A DNA stretch of 13,580 nucleotides, from the NCBI GenBank assembly GCA_017557265.1, contig JAFZAM010000064.1, forward strand, positions 1 through 13,580, in the 5' to 3' direction. The notes under the pieces were generated by a model that was not told the origin of the DNA, did no database searches, and saw only the letters and a program-made list of their open reading frames with translations. This DNA comes from Oscillospiraceae bacterium (GTDB taxonomy: Bacteria > Bacillota > Clostridia > Oscillospirales > Oscillospiraceae). The translations under genes and the position numbers were made by a program. Of this stretch, positions 1-6,538 are shown piece after piece (within the stretch, counting starts at the first letter, position 1; each line of letters begins with the position of its first letter).

Positions 1-926
1 AGGTTCGTGATGGTCCTGACCATGCTCTGAGCGCGCTGGGCCGTCCTGCGGGCGATCTCGCCGCCGGTGAAAAACCGGTCGAGCATGACGGAGAAATCGG
101 GTTCCCTGCGCGATTCGCGCGAGGGGCCGTACTGCAGTATGGGCACGCAGGATATATCGACGGCCTCATCGCCCTCATAGAGGATAAACGGCGCGGAGGC
201 GTTTTTTATCTCGTCGGCAAAAGCCTTAAGCCGCGCCGCGGCGTCGGCCGGAGCGCAGGAGACATCCGCGTCGACTCCGCCGAAGCAGCGGAACGCGGTC
301 TCCCTGCTCATCATCGGGGAAAAGCCGGAAAACGTCGCGCGTATCCAGTCCGCGGCCCTGCCGGACGCGCCGGCGAGCACGCCGGCGATATCGCCCTCGG
401 TCGCGGAGAAGAGGTCGGCCTTGCCGTCGGAGGGCGGGTCTCGGTAGAAAAGGCCGGGCAGGAGCTGGCGCTTTTCGGACATGTCGGAATCGACCTTGCG
501 CACGCAGTCGATTATCCGCCCGTCCTCGCCGCAGAGAATGACGTTCGGCGTCTTGCCCATCATCTCGACGACGAGCCTGCGCTCGACCGTCCTGCCGACC
601 TGATCGGTCGCCTCGAAGACGATGGAGCAGGCTCTTTCCAGATAGGGCTGCTCGACGGCGACGACCTTCGCGCCGGAGAGGTGCTTGCGCAGGAGCATGC
701 AGAACATCGGCGGCGAGGCGGGATTGTCCCTCGCGCGGGTCGTAAAGTGCACGCGGGCGCTCCCCGTCCCGGCCGAGACGAGGAGCTTCCGATTGCCGGA
801 CTTGGTCCTCATCGTGAGGATGAAGACGTCCCGCTCCGGCTGCTGTATTTTGTCCGTCCGCGCCCCGACGAGGTCTCTTTCGAGCTCGCGCAGGGCGGCG
901 GTCAGCGTCAGGGAATCAATCGCCAT
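1..926 (-). CDS. rqcH: RqcH / NFACT-family ribosome quality-control protein, N-terminal part (3' end beyond window)
   Basis: The first 308 codons are present and the C-terminus lies outside the window. In this family (RqcH/Rqc2, formerly annotated fibronectin-binding protein FbpA) the protein binds 50S subunits carrying a stalled peptidyl-tRNA and recruits tRNA-Ala to add C-terminal alanine tails that mark the chain for degradation. The NFACT-N signature is clear: GARTDKIQQP at residues 21-30, MFCMLLRKHLSG at 74-85 and EMMGKTPNVIL at 121-131. A coiled-coil or HhH-like segment appears to begin near residues 290-308. The ATG at 926 has GGAG about 10 bases upstream and sits just after the mrnC stop. 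If the mrnC frame is followed past its in-frame TGA, the two genes overlap by 11 bp, so this looks like the last visible gene of the leftward operon. The usual Asp-Arg pair of the tRNA-binding site appears as Glu97-Arg98. Family assignment is secure. Confidence 0.9.
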   Translation of the reverse strand, partial: MAIDSLTLTAALRELERDLVGARTDKIQQPERDVFILTMRTKSGNRKLLVSAGTGSARVHFTTRARDNPASPPMFCMLLRKHLSGAKVVAVEQPYLERACSIVFEATDQVGRTVERRLVVEMMGKTPNVILCGEDGRIIDCVRKVDSDMSEKRQLLPGLFYRDPPSDGKADLFSATEGDIAGVLAGASGRAADWIRATFSGFSPMMSRETAFRCFGGVDADVSCAPADAAARLKAFADEIKNASAPFILYEGDEAVDISCVPILQYGPSRESRREPDFSVMLDRFFTGGEIARRTAQRAQSMVRTITN

Positions 927-996
927 TATTCGCGTTCTCCATGATGATATCGAAGAGCTCTCTGATGCGCTCCTCGCGGCCCTTGAGCCAGAGTCA
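916..996 (-). other. In-frame continuation of mrnC beyond TGA
   Basis: After the TGA at 996-994 the mrnC frame stays open for 25 codons and ends at TGA 918-916. The encoded segment, LWLKGREERIRELFDII followed by MENANNG, matches the expected Mini-III C-terminus, where the GLEALFG motif is normally followed by an aromatic residue, a short hydrophobic stretch and a charged ERxxELF helix. With readthrough the protein would be 137 residues, a normal family length. The stop sits at the aromatic position; TGG to TGA would be a single transition. The segment overlaps the rqcH start by 11 bp. TGA is a genuine terminator elsewhere in the window (metY, the kinase, the carboxypeptidase), so general reassignment is excluded. 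Confidence 0.75.
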
Positions 997-1329
997 GCCG
1001 AAAAGCGCCTCGAGCCCGGTCGCGCCGTGGTAGTCCGATATGGCGGCGTTTTTGGGGACTGAATGCACCTTAGCGTTGCGCGCGCGGCGAAAAACCGCCG
1101 ATTCCTCCTCCGTCAGCAGCGGGAGCAGGCGCTCGGCCGCGGCGAACTGCGCGTGGGCGTTGACGAGCGCGACCGTCTCCTTGTGCAGGGAGTCGTTCCT
1201 CAGTCTTCCCTGCGCTGCGAGCTCCGTCCTCACGAGCAGGTCGTAGACGGCGTCGCCGACGTGGGCGAGGGCGAGCGAGGAGAGGCTGTCCGGCTCGCCG
1301 GCGGGGTTTTTGAGCAGTCCCCCGCTCAT
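994..1329 (-). CDS. mrnC: Mini-ribonuclease III, ended early by an in-frame TGA
   Basis: Mini-III is a homodimeric RNase III catalytic domain without a dsRNA-binding domain; in Bacillus it trims the ends of 23S rRNA precursor in the 50S subunit. The 111-residue product shows HVGDAVYDLLVR (residues 23-34, catalytic Asp26), the RRARNAK segment (81-87), VPKNA (91-95) and GLEALFG (105-111, second catalytic Glu107). The ATG shares ATGA with the metY stop and has GGAGG four bases upstream, which fixes the start. A longer upstream extension of this frame is only the shadow of metY. The family is usually about 130-145 residues. Here translation meets TGA at codon 112, but the same frame continues for 25 codons with the family's typical C-terminal helix. 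The truncated form keeps both acidic catalytic residues and would lack that last helix. Whether the gene is damaged, misread or read through cannot be decided from sequence alone. Confidence 0.88.
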   Translation of the reverse strand: MSGGLLKNPAGEPDSLSSLALAHVGDAVYDLLVRTELAAQGRLRNDSLHKETVALVNAHAQFAAAERLLPLLTEEESAVFRRARNAKVHSVPKNAAISDYHGATGLEALFG

Positions 1330-2603
1330 ACGGCCTCCAGGGCGCTTGCGACGTCCTCGATGAGGTCGGCGGGGTCCTCTATGCCGCAGGAGAAGCGGAT
1401 GAGATCGGGGCTGACGCCCGCCGCGACGAGCTCCTCGTCGTTCATCTGGCGGTGCGTCGTCGTCGCGGGATGGAGCACGCAGGTGCGCGCGTCGGCGACG
1501 TGGGTGACGATGGCGGCGACCTTGAGCGCGCTCATGAAGCGGCTCGCACCCTCTCTGCCGCCCTTTACGCCGAAGGATACGACGCCGCAGGAGCCGTTCG
1601 GCATGTATTTTTTCGCCCGCTCGTAATACCTGTTGTCGGGCAGGCCGCAGTAATTGACCCAGCTGACCTTCTCGTGGCCGTGGAGGAACTCCGCTATGGC
1701 CTGCGCGTTCGCGCAGTGGCGCTTCATGCGCAGGTGCAGACTCTCGAGGCCGAGATTGGTTATAAAGGCGTTCATCGGCGACTGGACGAAGCCGAAGTCG
1801 CGGATGAGCTGCGCGGTCGCCTTGGTCATATAGGCGTGCTCTATGCCGAACTTCTCGGTATAGACGACGCCGTGGTACGTCTCGTCGGGCGTCGTGAGGC
1901 ACGGATATTTGTCGGCGTGGGCGTTCCAGTCGAAGCGGCCCGCCTCGACTATCGCGCCTCCGAGCGCGGCCGCGTGGCCGTCCATGTACTTGGTCGTGGA
2001 GTGCACGACTATGTCCGCGCCCCACTCGATGGGCCGGCAGTTTACGGGCGTCGGGAAGGTGTTGTCGACGATGAGCGGCACGCCGTGCGTGTGCGCGGCC
2101 TTGGCAAAGCGCTCTATATCGAGCACGGTCAGCGAGGGATTTGAGATGCTCTCGCCGAAGACGGCCTTGGTATTGGGTCTGAACGCGGACTCGAGCTCCG
2201 CGTCCGTGCAGTCGGGGCTTACGAACGTGCAGTCTATGCCCATCTTCTTCATGGTGTTTGCGAAGAGATTGTAAGTCCCGCCGTAGACCTCCGAGGAGCT
2301 GACGATGTGATCCCCGCAGGAGCAGATATTGAACACCGCGCAGAAATTCGCCGCCATGCCGGAGCCGGTCAGCATCGCGCCGGAGCCTCCCTCGAGAGCG
2401 GCTATCTTGGCGGCGACGGCGTCCGTCGTCGGATTCGAGAGGCGCGAATAGAAGTAGCCCGACTCCTCCAGGTCGAAGAGGCGGCCCATCTGCTCGCCCG
2501 TGTCGTATTTGAACGTGGTGCTCTGGATTATGGGCAGGACTCTCGGCTCGCCGTTTTTCGGCGTGTAGCCGCCCTGCACGCATTCGGTGTCGATCTTTCT
2601 CAT
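1326..2603 (-). CDS. metY: O-acetylhomoserine sulfhydrylase (aminocarboxypropyltransferase)
   Basis: This is a 425-residue PLP enzyme of the Cys/Met metabolism family. MetY-type enzymes make homocysteine from O-acetylhomoserine and sulfide in the cytoplasm, a direct-sulfurylation route to methionine. Visible motifs: YFYSRLSNPT (50-59, the YSR phosphate-binding element), LTGSGMAA (78-85), SSEVYGGT (103-110, the Tyr that stacks on PLP), VDNTF (179-183, Asp180 to the pyridine nitrogen) and HSTTKYMDGH (201-210, Schiff-base Lys205). Length over 420 residues and the segment GESISNPSLTVLDIE (150-164) favour MetY over cystathionine gamma-synthase, beta-lyase or methionine gamma-lyase (about 380-400), though substrate choice is not certain. 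The ATG is preceded by GGAAGG at eight to nine bases. The gene starts 24 bp after the GerMN lipoprotein gene and ends in a 4 bp ATGA overlap with mrnC, so it is an operon member. Confidence 0.88.
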   Translation of the reverse strand: MRKIDTECVQGGYTPKNGEPRVLPIIQSTTFKYDTGEQMGRLFDLEESGYFYSRLSNPTTDAVAAKIAALEGGSGAMLTGSGMAANFCAVFNICSCGDHIVSSSEVYGGTYNLFANTMKKMGIDCTFVSPDCTDAELESAFRPNTKAVFGESISNPSLTVLDIERFAKAAHTHGVPLIVDNTFPTPVNCRPIEWGADIVVHSTTKYMDGHAAALGGAIVEAGRFDWNAHADKYPCLTTPDETYHGVVYTEKFGIEHAYMTKATAQLIRDFGFVQSPMNAFITNLGLESLHLRMKRHCANAQAIAEFLHGHEKVSWVNYCGLPDNRYYERAKKYMPNGSCGVVSFGVKGGREGASRFMSALKVAAIVTHVADARTCVLHPATTTHRQMNDEELVAAGVSPDLIRFSCGIEDPADLIEDVASALEAV

Positions 2604-2627
2604 GGCTGTTACCTTCCGCTTCTTGAT

Positions 2628-3938
2628 TTATCCTATCACGTGGGTCATGTCCGGGGCGCTCATCTCTGCGTAGAAAGCGGTCTCGCTCCCGGCCATTATC
2701 ACGATCCTGTCAGAATTTCCGCAGGAGGCTATCGTATTGGCGATGGCCTCGAGCGATCTGTTGAGCCTTTCGCTGCTGCCCGTATAGAGGAGCTTTTCGT
2801 CGAAAACGACAGTGCACGTCCTGTTTTCAAGCGTCACCGAGCGCAGCTCGACGGCCTCCGAGACGGGCGAATAATACCCGAACGACGAGGTGAAGTTCAT
2901 CAGCTCTCGTATGGCGCTCTCCTCGCGCGTGAGGTACTTGTCCCTGTTTATCATGACGGGGAATTCCGCGAGGTCGCCGCTCTCGAGGCGCAGATAGAGG
3001 GTCTGGACGGTGTCGGACTGGACGTCGTAGGAGTCCTGATCGAGCATGGCCTCGTATTTGAGCGGAGAGCTGATGTCGAGGTGCCCGTAGCTTTCGAGCT
3101 TCGCGCCGTCGACGAGTATCTGCACAGCCTTGACGCCGTTTACCGAGCACACGGAATTGACGACCGAATAAACGGCGAGGCGCTCCCCCGCGACGGTGTC
3201 GGGCTTGTTGGTATAGAATTCATACGAGAGGTCCACAGTGCAGACGTCGCCGGTCTGCTTGACGGAGAGCACCTCCGTCCCCTCCGGGACGGAGCGCGCG
3301 AGGCCGGAGCTCTGCGGGCCGCGGCACAGCTCGTCGAGCACGTAGGCGCACAGGGACTTGGACTGGCCTATCGTCAGCGTGTGCAGCTCCATGTGCAGGA
3401 ACGTCAGCGACGTATCCGGGAAATAGAGCGTCAGCTGGCGCTCGTAGTCGCTCTCGTCGTCGTCGGAAAAGAGCATGACGTCGGGGCTCAGGAGCTCCTC
3501 GTCGGGCATGCCGTCGACGAAGACGGAGACGCGGTCGACCTCGTCGAGACCGCAGAGCGTCAGCACGAGGCAGGCCTTGGCGAAGACGCGCTCGTAGGGC
3601 TCCATGGCCTTGTAGCGAGAATTGAAGTTGACTGTCAGGACGCCGTCCGCGAGAGAATACGTGTTTATGCGCACGTCGCGCGGGAAGGCCGAGACGCAGT
3701 CCGCGTCGGCGGGCTCGTCCGTGACGGCGCTCAGCGCGGCGTGAAGGGCGTCGGTATCCTCGCCGAGGTCGAGCTCGACCGGCTTGAGGAGGCCCTCCTT
3801 GAGCCTGTCCTCCTGCCCGCGCAGGTAGTAGACGGTTATGGCGCGGGTCTCCTCCCCTGAGGATCCGCCGGGGCTGCATCCCGCGAAGAGCGCCGCGGCT
3901 ACGGCGAAGGCGGCTATGAGAGCGACGAGCTTTCTCAT
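2628..3938 (-). CDS. Lipoprotein with repeated GerMN domains, partner of the adjacent two-component system
   Basis: A 436-residue secreted lipoprotein. The N-terminus is a lipoprotein signal peptide: basic MRK, a hydrophobic core, and the lipobox LFAGC with lipidated Cys21. The rest consists of two clear and one weaker GerMN (Germane)-like repeats at about residues 33-145, 168-285 and 310-420. The second has the standard progression: a strand, a helix with ELCRGPQSSGL, a PEGTEVLSV strand, a DVCTVDLSYEF strand, a helix, then NGVKAVQILVDG. GerMN domains occur in GerM of endospore formers and in actinobacterial LpqB. GerM acts in the spore envelope; LpqB interacts with the sensor kinase MtrB. 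The start overlaps the kinase stop (ATGA), with GGAGG seven bases upstream inside the kinase gene, indicating translational coupling. The likely role, inferred from context, is an envelope-side modulator or target of that kinase. A sporulation role is the alternative. Confidence 0.82.
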   Translation of the reverse strand: MRKLVALIAAFAVAAALFAGCSPGGSSGEETRAITVYYLRGQEDRLKEGLLKPVELDLGEDTDALHAALSAVTDEPADADCVSAFPRDVRINTYSLADGVLTVNFNSRYKAMEPYERVFAKACLVLTLCGLDEVDRVSVFVDGMPDEELLSPDVMLFSDDDESDYERQLTLYFPDTSLTFLHMELHTLTIGQSKSLCAYVLDELCRGPQSSGLARSVPEGTEVLSVKQTGDVCTVDLSYEFYTNKPDTVAGERLAVYSVVNSVCSVNGVKAVQILVDGAKLESYGHLDISSPLKYEAMLDQDSYDVQSDTVQTLYLRLESGDLAEFPVMINRDKYLTREESAIRELMNFTSSFGYYSPVSEAVELRSVTLENRTCTVVFDEKLLYTGSSERLNRSLEAIANTIASCGNSDRIVIMAGSETAFYAEMSAPDMTHVIG

Positions 3939-5386
3939 TCTCCCGCCTCCGATCTGCGCTCGCGCACGGCCGGGAACACGACCTCGAAGCTCGTGCCTCC
4001 GTGCTCTCTGCGCGAGGCCTTTATCGTACCGCCGTGTCTGTCGACGACGTCCTTGACTATGCTAAGGCCGAGGCCGCTGCCGCCTATCTCGCTCTCGCGC
4101 GACTTGTCGACGCGGTAGAATCTGTCGAAGATATAGGGCAGGTCCTCGTCGGGGATACCTATGCCGGTGTCGTTGACGATGAAGCGGACGGTTTTGTCGC
4201 GCTTAAAGAGCAGGACGGTCACAGAGCCGCGCTCGACGTTGTATTTTATCGCGTTTTCGACGAGGTTGAAAACTATCTGGTGAAGGTCGTCGGCTCCCGC
4301 TCTGACGAGGCACTTCTCTCCGAGGCGCACGTCGAGCTTTACGCCCTTGTCGGAGGCGAGCGTCTCGAGCATGCGGATGGCCTTCTCGACGACGGTCTTC
4401 ATGTCCGTCACGCCGCCGGCGGTGTCCGGCGTCTCGAGGCGGGTTATGTTCATGAGCTTTTCGGTCGTCCTCGTGAGGCGGTCGGCCTCGCTGCCGATGT
4501 CCTGCATGAATTCGCGCATCGTCTCCCCGTCCATGCCCTCGTTCTGGAGGATGCTGTCGGTGAGGAGCTTTATGGCGGCGAGCGGAGTTTTCAGTTCGTG
4601 GGACGCGTCGGAGACGAATCGCTGACGCATCGACTCCGTCCTGTCGAGGCGCTCGGCGAGCGTATTGAACTCGCTCGCGAGGCCGGAGAGCTCGTCGCGC
4701 CCCCTGACCTCGACGCGGTAATCGTAGCTGCCGCCGCCGAGCTGCTGCATGGCGCTGAGCAGGCCCTTTATGCGCTTGGTCAGGAGCCACGAGAACGCAA
4801 AAACGGCAAGCAGGGACAGAATGAGGATAACGAGGGAGACCTTCAGGAGGTTCCCGCGCATGGTCTCAAGCATCCCTGCCTGTTCTGTATCGAAATCGTA
4901 TATGTAGACCGTGCCGACGACGACGCCCTCGGACGTGACGGGCATGGAGGCGCGGCAGATGAGCCCCTCCCCCGTATACTTGGAGCGGAACACGTCCTTG
5001 CCCTGCAGGGCGAGCATGACCTCGGCGAAGACGGCGTATTTGCCGACGTTGTTCTCGTACTGCGAGGTATCGTAGATAATGAGCGCCTTTTCGTTGGTGA
5101 CGACGAGGCGCGTGACCATGATGTTATGGAGCATCGACATGACGTTGCCGACGTCCTGCTCCCTGAGCTCGGGGAGAGAAGACAGCGACGAAGCGACCAC
5201 CGCCGCCTGATTCATCATCGACGCGTGCTTGGCCTCGAAGGCCGCGTCTCTGAAGCTGGCGACGGGGTAGATATTCATGAATATAAGGAGCGCCGCGATG
5301 ATGGCGATGAAGCATACGGCGTATTTGAACTGCAGGCTGCTCCTTATGCTGAACGCCTTCGTGCTAGTCTTTGAAATAGTAGCCAA
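3935..5386 (-). CDS. Membrane sensor histidine kinase (PhoR/WalK/MtrB-like architecture)
   Basis: A 483-residue kinase. Two membrane spans (about 22-39 and 181-203) flank an extracytoplasmic sensor of about 140 residues, possibly Cache-like. A HAMP linker follows (about 203-253), then the dimerisation helix with SDASHELKTPLAA (259-271, phospho-acceptor His263), and an ATPase domain with the N box NLVENAIKYN (374-383), G1 DTGIG (406-410), F box YIFDRFYRVDKSR (418-430) and G2 GGSGLGLSIVK (435-445). All catalytic motifs are intact. It would phosphorylate the response regulator encoded just upstream, with which it overlaps by 23 bp. The start is uncertain. No ATG is available; the TTG at 5386 touches its purine-rich GGGGAG with no spacing. 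An ATT nine bases after GGGGAG, or a CTG at residue 18 preceded by AGGAG, are alternatives that all keep the first membrane span. It ends in a 4 bp overlap with the lipoprotein gene. Confidence 0.9.
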   Translation of the reverse strand: MATISKTSTKAFSIRSSLQFKYAVCFIAIIAALLIFMNIYPVASFRDAAFEAKHASMMNQAAVVASSLSSLPELREQDVGNVMSMLHNIMVTRLVVTNEKALIIYDTSQYENNVGKYAVFAEVMLALQGKDVFRSKYTGEGLICRASMPVTSEGVVVGTVYIYDFDTEQAGMLETMRGNLLKVSLVILILSLLAVFAFSWLLTKRIKGLLSAMQQLGGGSYDYRVEVRGRDELSGLASEFNTLAERLDRTESMRQRFVSDASHELKTPLAAIKLLTDSILQNEGMDGETMREFMQDIGSEADRLTRTTEKLMNITRLETPDTAGGVTDMKTVVEKAIRMLETLASDKGVKLDVRLGEKCLVRAGADDLHQIVFNLVENAIKYNVERGSVTVLLFKRDKTVRFIVNDTGIGIPDEDLPYIFDRFYRVDKSRESEIGGSGLGLSIVKDVVDRHGGTIKASRREHGGTSFEVVFPAVRERRSEAGE

Positions 5387-6044
5387 CTCCCCATTTGGTC
5401 ATGATCTTCTCAGGCTCGGCGGGCTCCTTCTCGAGCTTCTCGCGCAGACGGCGCACGTGCACGTCCACCGTCCGTATGTCGCCCTGATACTCGGCGCCCC
5501 ATATCGTCGCGAGAAGGCTCTCGCGCGTGTAGACCTTGCCGGGATTGCGCATCAGAAGCTCGACAAGGTCGAACTCCTTCGCGGTCAGCTCGACGTCGCT
5601 CCCGTCGCACTTGACGGCGCGGCGCTCGACGTCGAGAGTTATGCCGCCGCCGGTCACGACGTTCGACGGGGCGGCGTGCTCGGATATCGAGGCGCGGCGC
5701 AGGAGCGCCCTGACGCGCGCCTTGAGCTCGAGGATATTGAAGGGCTTGGTGATGTAGTCGTCCGCGCCGCACTCGAAGCCCATTATCTTGTCCGAGTCCT
5801 CGCTCTTGGCGGTCAGCAGGATGACGGGCACCTTGGAGAACTCGCGGATCTGCATGCAGGCGTTCAGCCCGTCGAGCTTGGGCATCATGACGTCCATGAT
5901 GACGAGGTCCGGCTCGCTCTCTCTGACCTTTTCGAGGGCCTCCTGCCCGTCGTACGCGGTCTCGACGGTGTGGCCTTCGTTTTCAAGATTGAATTTTATG
6001 CCCTTGACGAGGGCTTTTTCGTCGTCTACGACAAGAATTCTCAT
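5364..6044 (-). CDS. OmpR/PhoB-family response regulator
   Basis: A 226-residue transcription factor with a receiver domain (1-118) and a winged-helix DNA-binding domain (about 130-226). The receiver has the acidic pair Asp7-Asp8, phospho-acceptor Asp51 in VIMDVMMPKLDG, Thr78 in LLTA and Lys100 in TKPF, so it should be phosphorylated normally. The effector domain has the typical LTAKEFDLVELL, the RTVDVHVRRLREKLE recognition helix and a GVGYYFKD end. Its partner is the kinase encoded next, with a 23 bp overlap. The start is well supported: AGGAG lies about seven bases before the ATG and overlaps the TAG stop of the ComEA-like gene (TAGGAG). Regulators of this subfamily usually control envelope, phosphate or respiration genes; the target set cannot be read from this window. 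Related architectures are WalR and MtrA. Confidence 0.92.
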   Translation of the reverse strand: MRILVVDDEKALVKGIKFNLENEGHTVETAYDGQEALEKVRESEPDLVIMDVMMPKLDGLNACMQIREFSKVPVILLTAKSEDSDKIMGFECGADDYITKPFNILELKARVRALLRRASISEHAAPSNVVTGGGITLDVERRAVKCDGSDVELTAKEFDLVELLMRNPGKVYTRESLLATIWGAEYQGDIRTVDVHVRRLREKLEKEPAEPEKIMTKWGVGYYFKD

Positions 6045-6054
6045 CAGTCTTCTC

Positions 6055-6438
6055 CTAATCCACCGTAACGCTGTCTTTTATCTTGGCAAATATGCCCTCT
6101 CCTATGCCGGGGACGTTCATGACGTCGGAGGCGTGCTCGAAGGGTCCGTTCTCCTCGCGGTAGGCTATTATCCTCTCGGCGAGCGCGGGGCCTATGCCCT
6201 CGAGCCCGGCGAGTTCCTCGGCGTCGGCCGTGTTCAGGTCGACGAGCTCGGGCATGGAACGAACGGCATCCTCGCGTGCTGAGGACGAATACACGACGGC
6301 GTACTCGTCCCGGTTCACGCGCCGGCCGGCGTAGTACCCGAAGGAGAGCGCGAGAGCGGCGGCGACGACCGCGCATACGGCCGCAAGAACGTGTTTTCGC
6401 GTCGTCCCGAGCACCCCTTTTCCGATAATAATGCACAA
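6055..6438 (-). CDS. ComEA-family helix-hairpin-helix DNA-binding protein, membrane anchored
   Basis: A protein of up to 127 residues with one N-terminal membrane span (about 17-37), a linker of about 30 residues, and a C-terminal double helix-hairpin-helix domain (66-127): VDLNTADAEELAGLEGIGP, then FEHASDVMNVPGIGEGIFAKI. This is the ComEA plan. ComEA binds incoming double-stranded DNA outside the membrane during natural transformation. It is shorter than Bacillus ComEA (about 205 residues) because the linker before the HhH part is shorter, and comEB and comEC are not adjacent, so a competence role is unproven. It seems to be the first gene of the leftward operon. The frame has no ATG: TTG at 6438 is poorly spaced from GGA, while GTG at 6414 (residue 9) follows GGAAAAGGG and would still give a complete membrane span. 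I consider both possible. Its stop overlaps the ribosome-binding site of the response regulator. Confidence 0.8.
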   Translation of the reverse strand: MCIIIGKGVLGTTRKHVLAAVCAVVAAALALSFGYYAGRRVNRDEYAVVYSSSAREDAVRSMPELVDLNTADAEELAGLEGIGPALAERIIAYREENGPFEHASDVMNVPGIGEGIFAKIKDSVTVD

Positions 6439-6454
6439 TATTCCGCTATTTGGA

Positions 6455-6484
6455 TTGAAATCCGACTCCGAAGTTTGCTATAAT
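6455..6484 (+). promoter_or_regulatory. Sigma-A promoter of the D-Ala-D-Ala carboxypeptidase gene
   Basis: TTGAAA at 6455-6460 and TATAAT at 6479-6484 are separated by 18 bases, with TGC directly before TATAAT (extended -10). Transcription should begin near 6491 and leave a leader of about 48 bases before the ATG at 6539. The -35 box overlaps a small perfect dyad, GGATT-GA-AATCC (6452-6463), which could be an operator or chance. Confidence 0.8.
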
Positions 6485-6490
6485 GGTTCA

Positions 6491-6496
6491 AGTATA
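6491..6496 (-). promoter_or_regulatory. Extended -10 for the leftward ComEA/two-component operon
   Basis: On the minus strand TGC precedes TATACT (TATACT at 6496-6491), an extended -10 box. No good -35 is seen at the usual spacing; the best at 18 bases matches about three of six positions, which is tolerated with an extended -10. Start would be near 6484, giving a leader of about 46 or 70 bases depending on the ComEA start. A second TATACT lies 20 bases upstream (6516-6511), also without a convincing -35. Confidence 0.5.
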
Positions 6497-6538
6497 GCAC
6501 TTCTTTTATCAGTATAACATATTTTTCGGGAGTTTGAT

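Noticed and set aside
994..996. Selenocysteine insertion, or TGA reassigned to an amino acid, as explanation for the mrnC stop
   Set aside because: TGA ends metY, the kinase and the carboxypeptidase, so it is not reassigned. No convincing SECIS-like hairpin follows: only a weak CTCTG/CAGAG pairing is present, and Mini-III is not a known selenoprotein.
1330..2583. Long 5' extension of the Mini-III frame (529 codons in total)
   Set aside because: The added part is an Arg-rich alternative-frame reading of metY. The Mini-III homology begins near the ATG at 1329, which has its own GGAGG and overlaps the metY stop.
2307..3860. 517-codon plus-strand frame opposite the GerMN lipoprotein; similar long frames at 4001-5374, 8755-10059 and 10326-12092 on plus and 6509-7861 on minus
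   Set aside because: These are antisense shadows of well-supported genes. Codon bias toward GAC, GTC, CTC, GAG and TCG keeps the opposite frame open. The translations show no family motifs, are rich in Arg, Val and Glu, and have no independent ribosome-binding sites or promoters.
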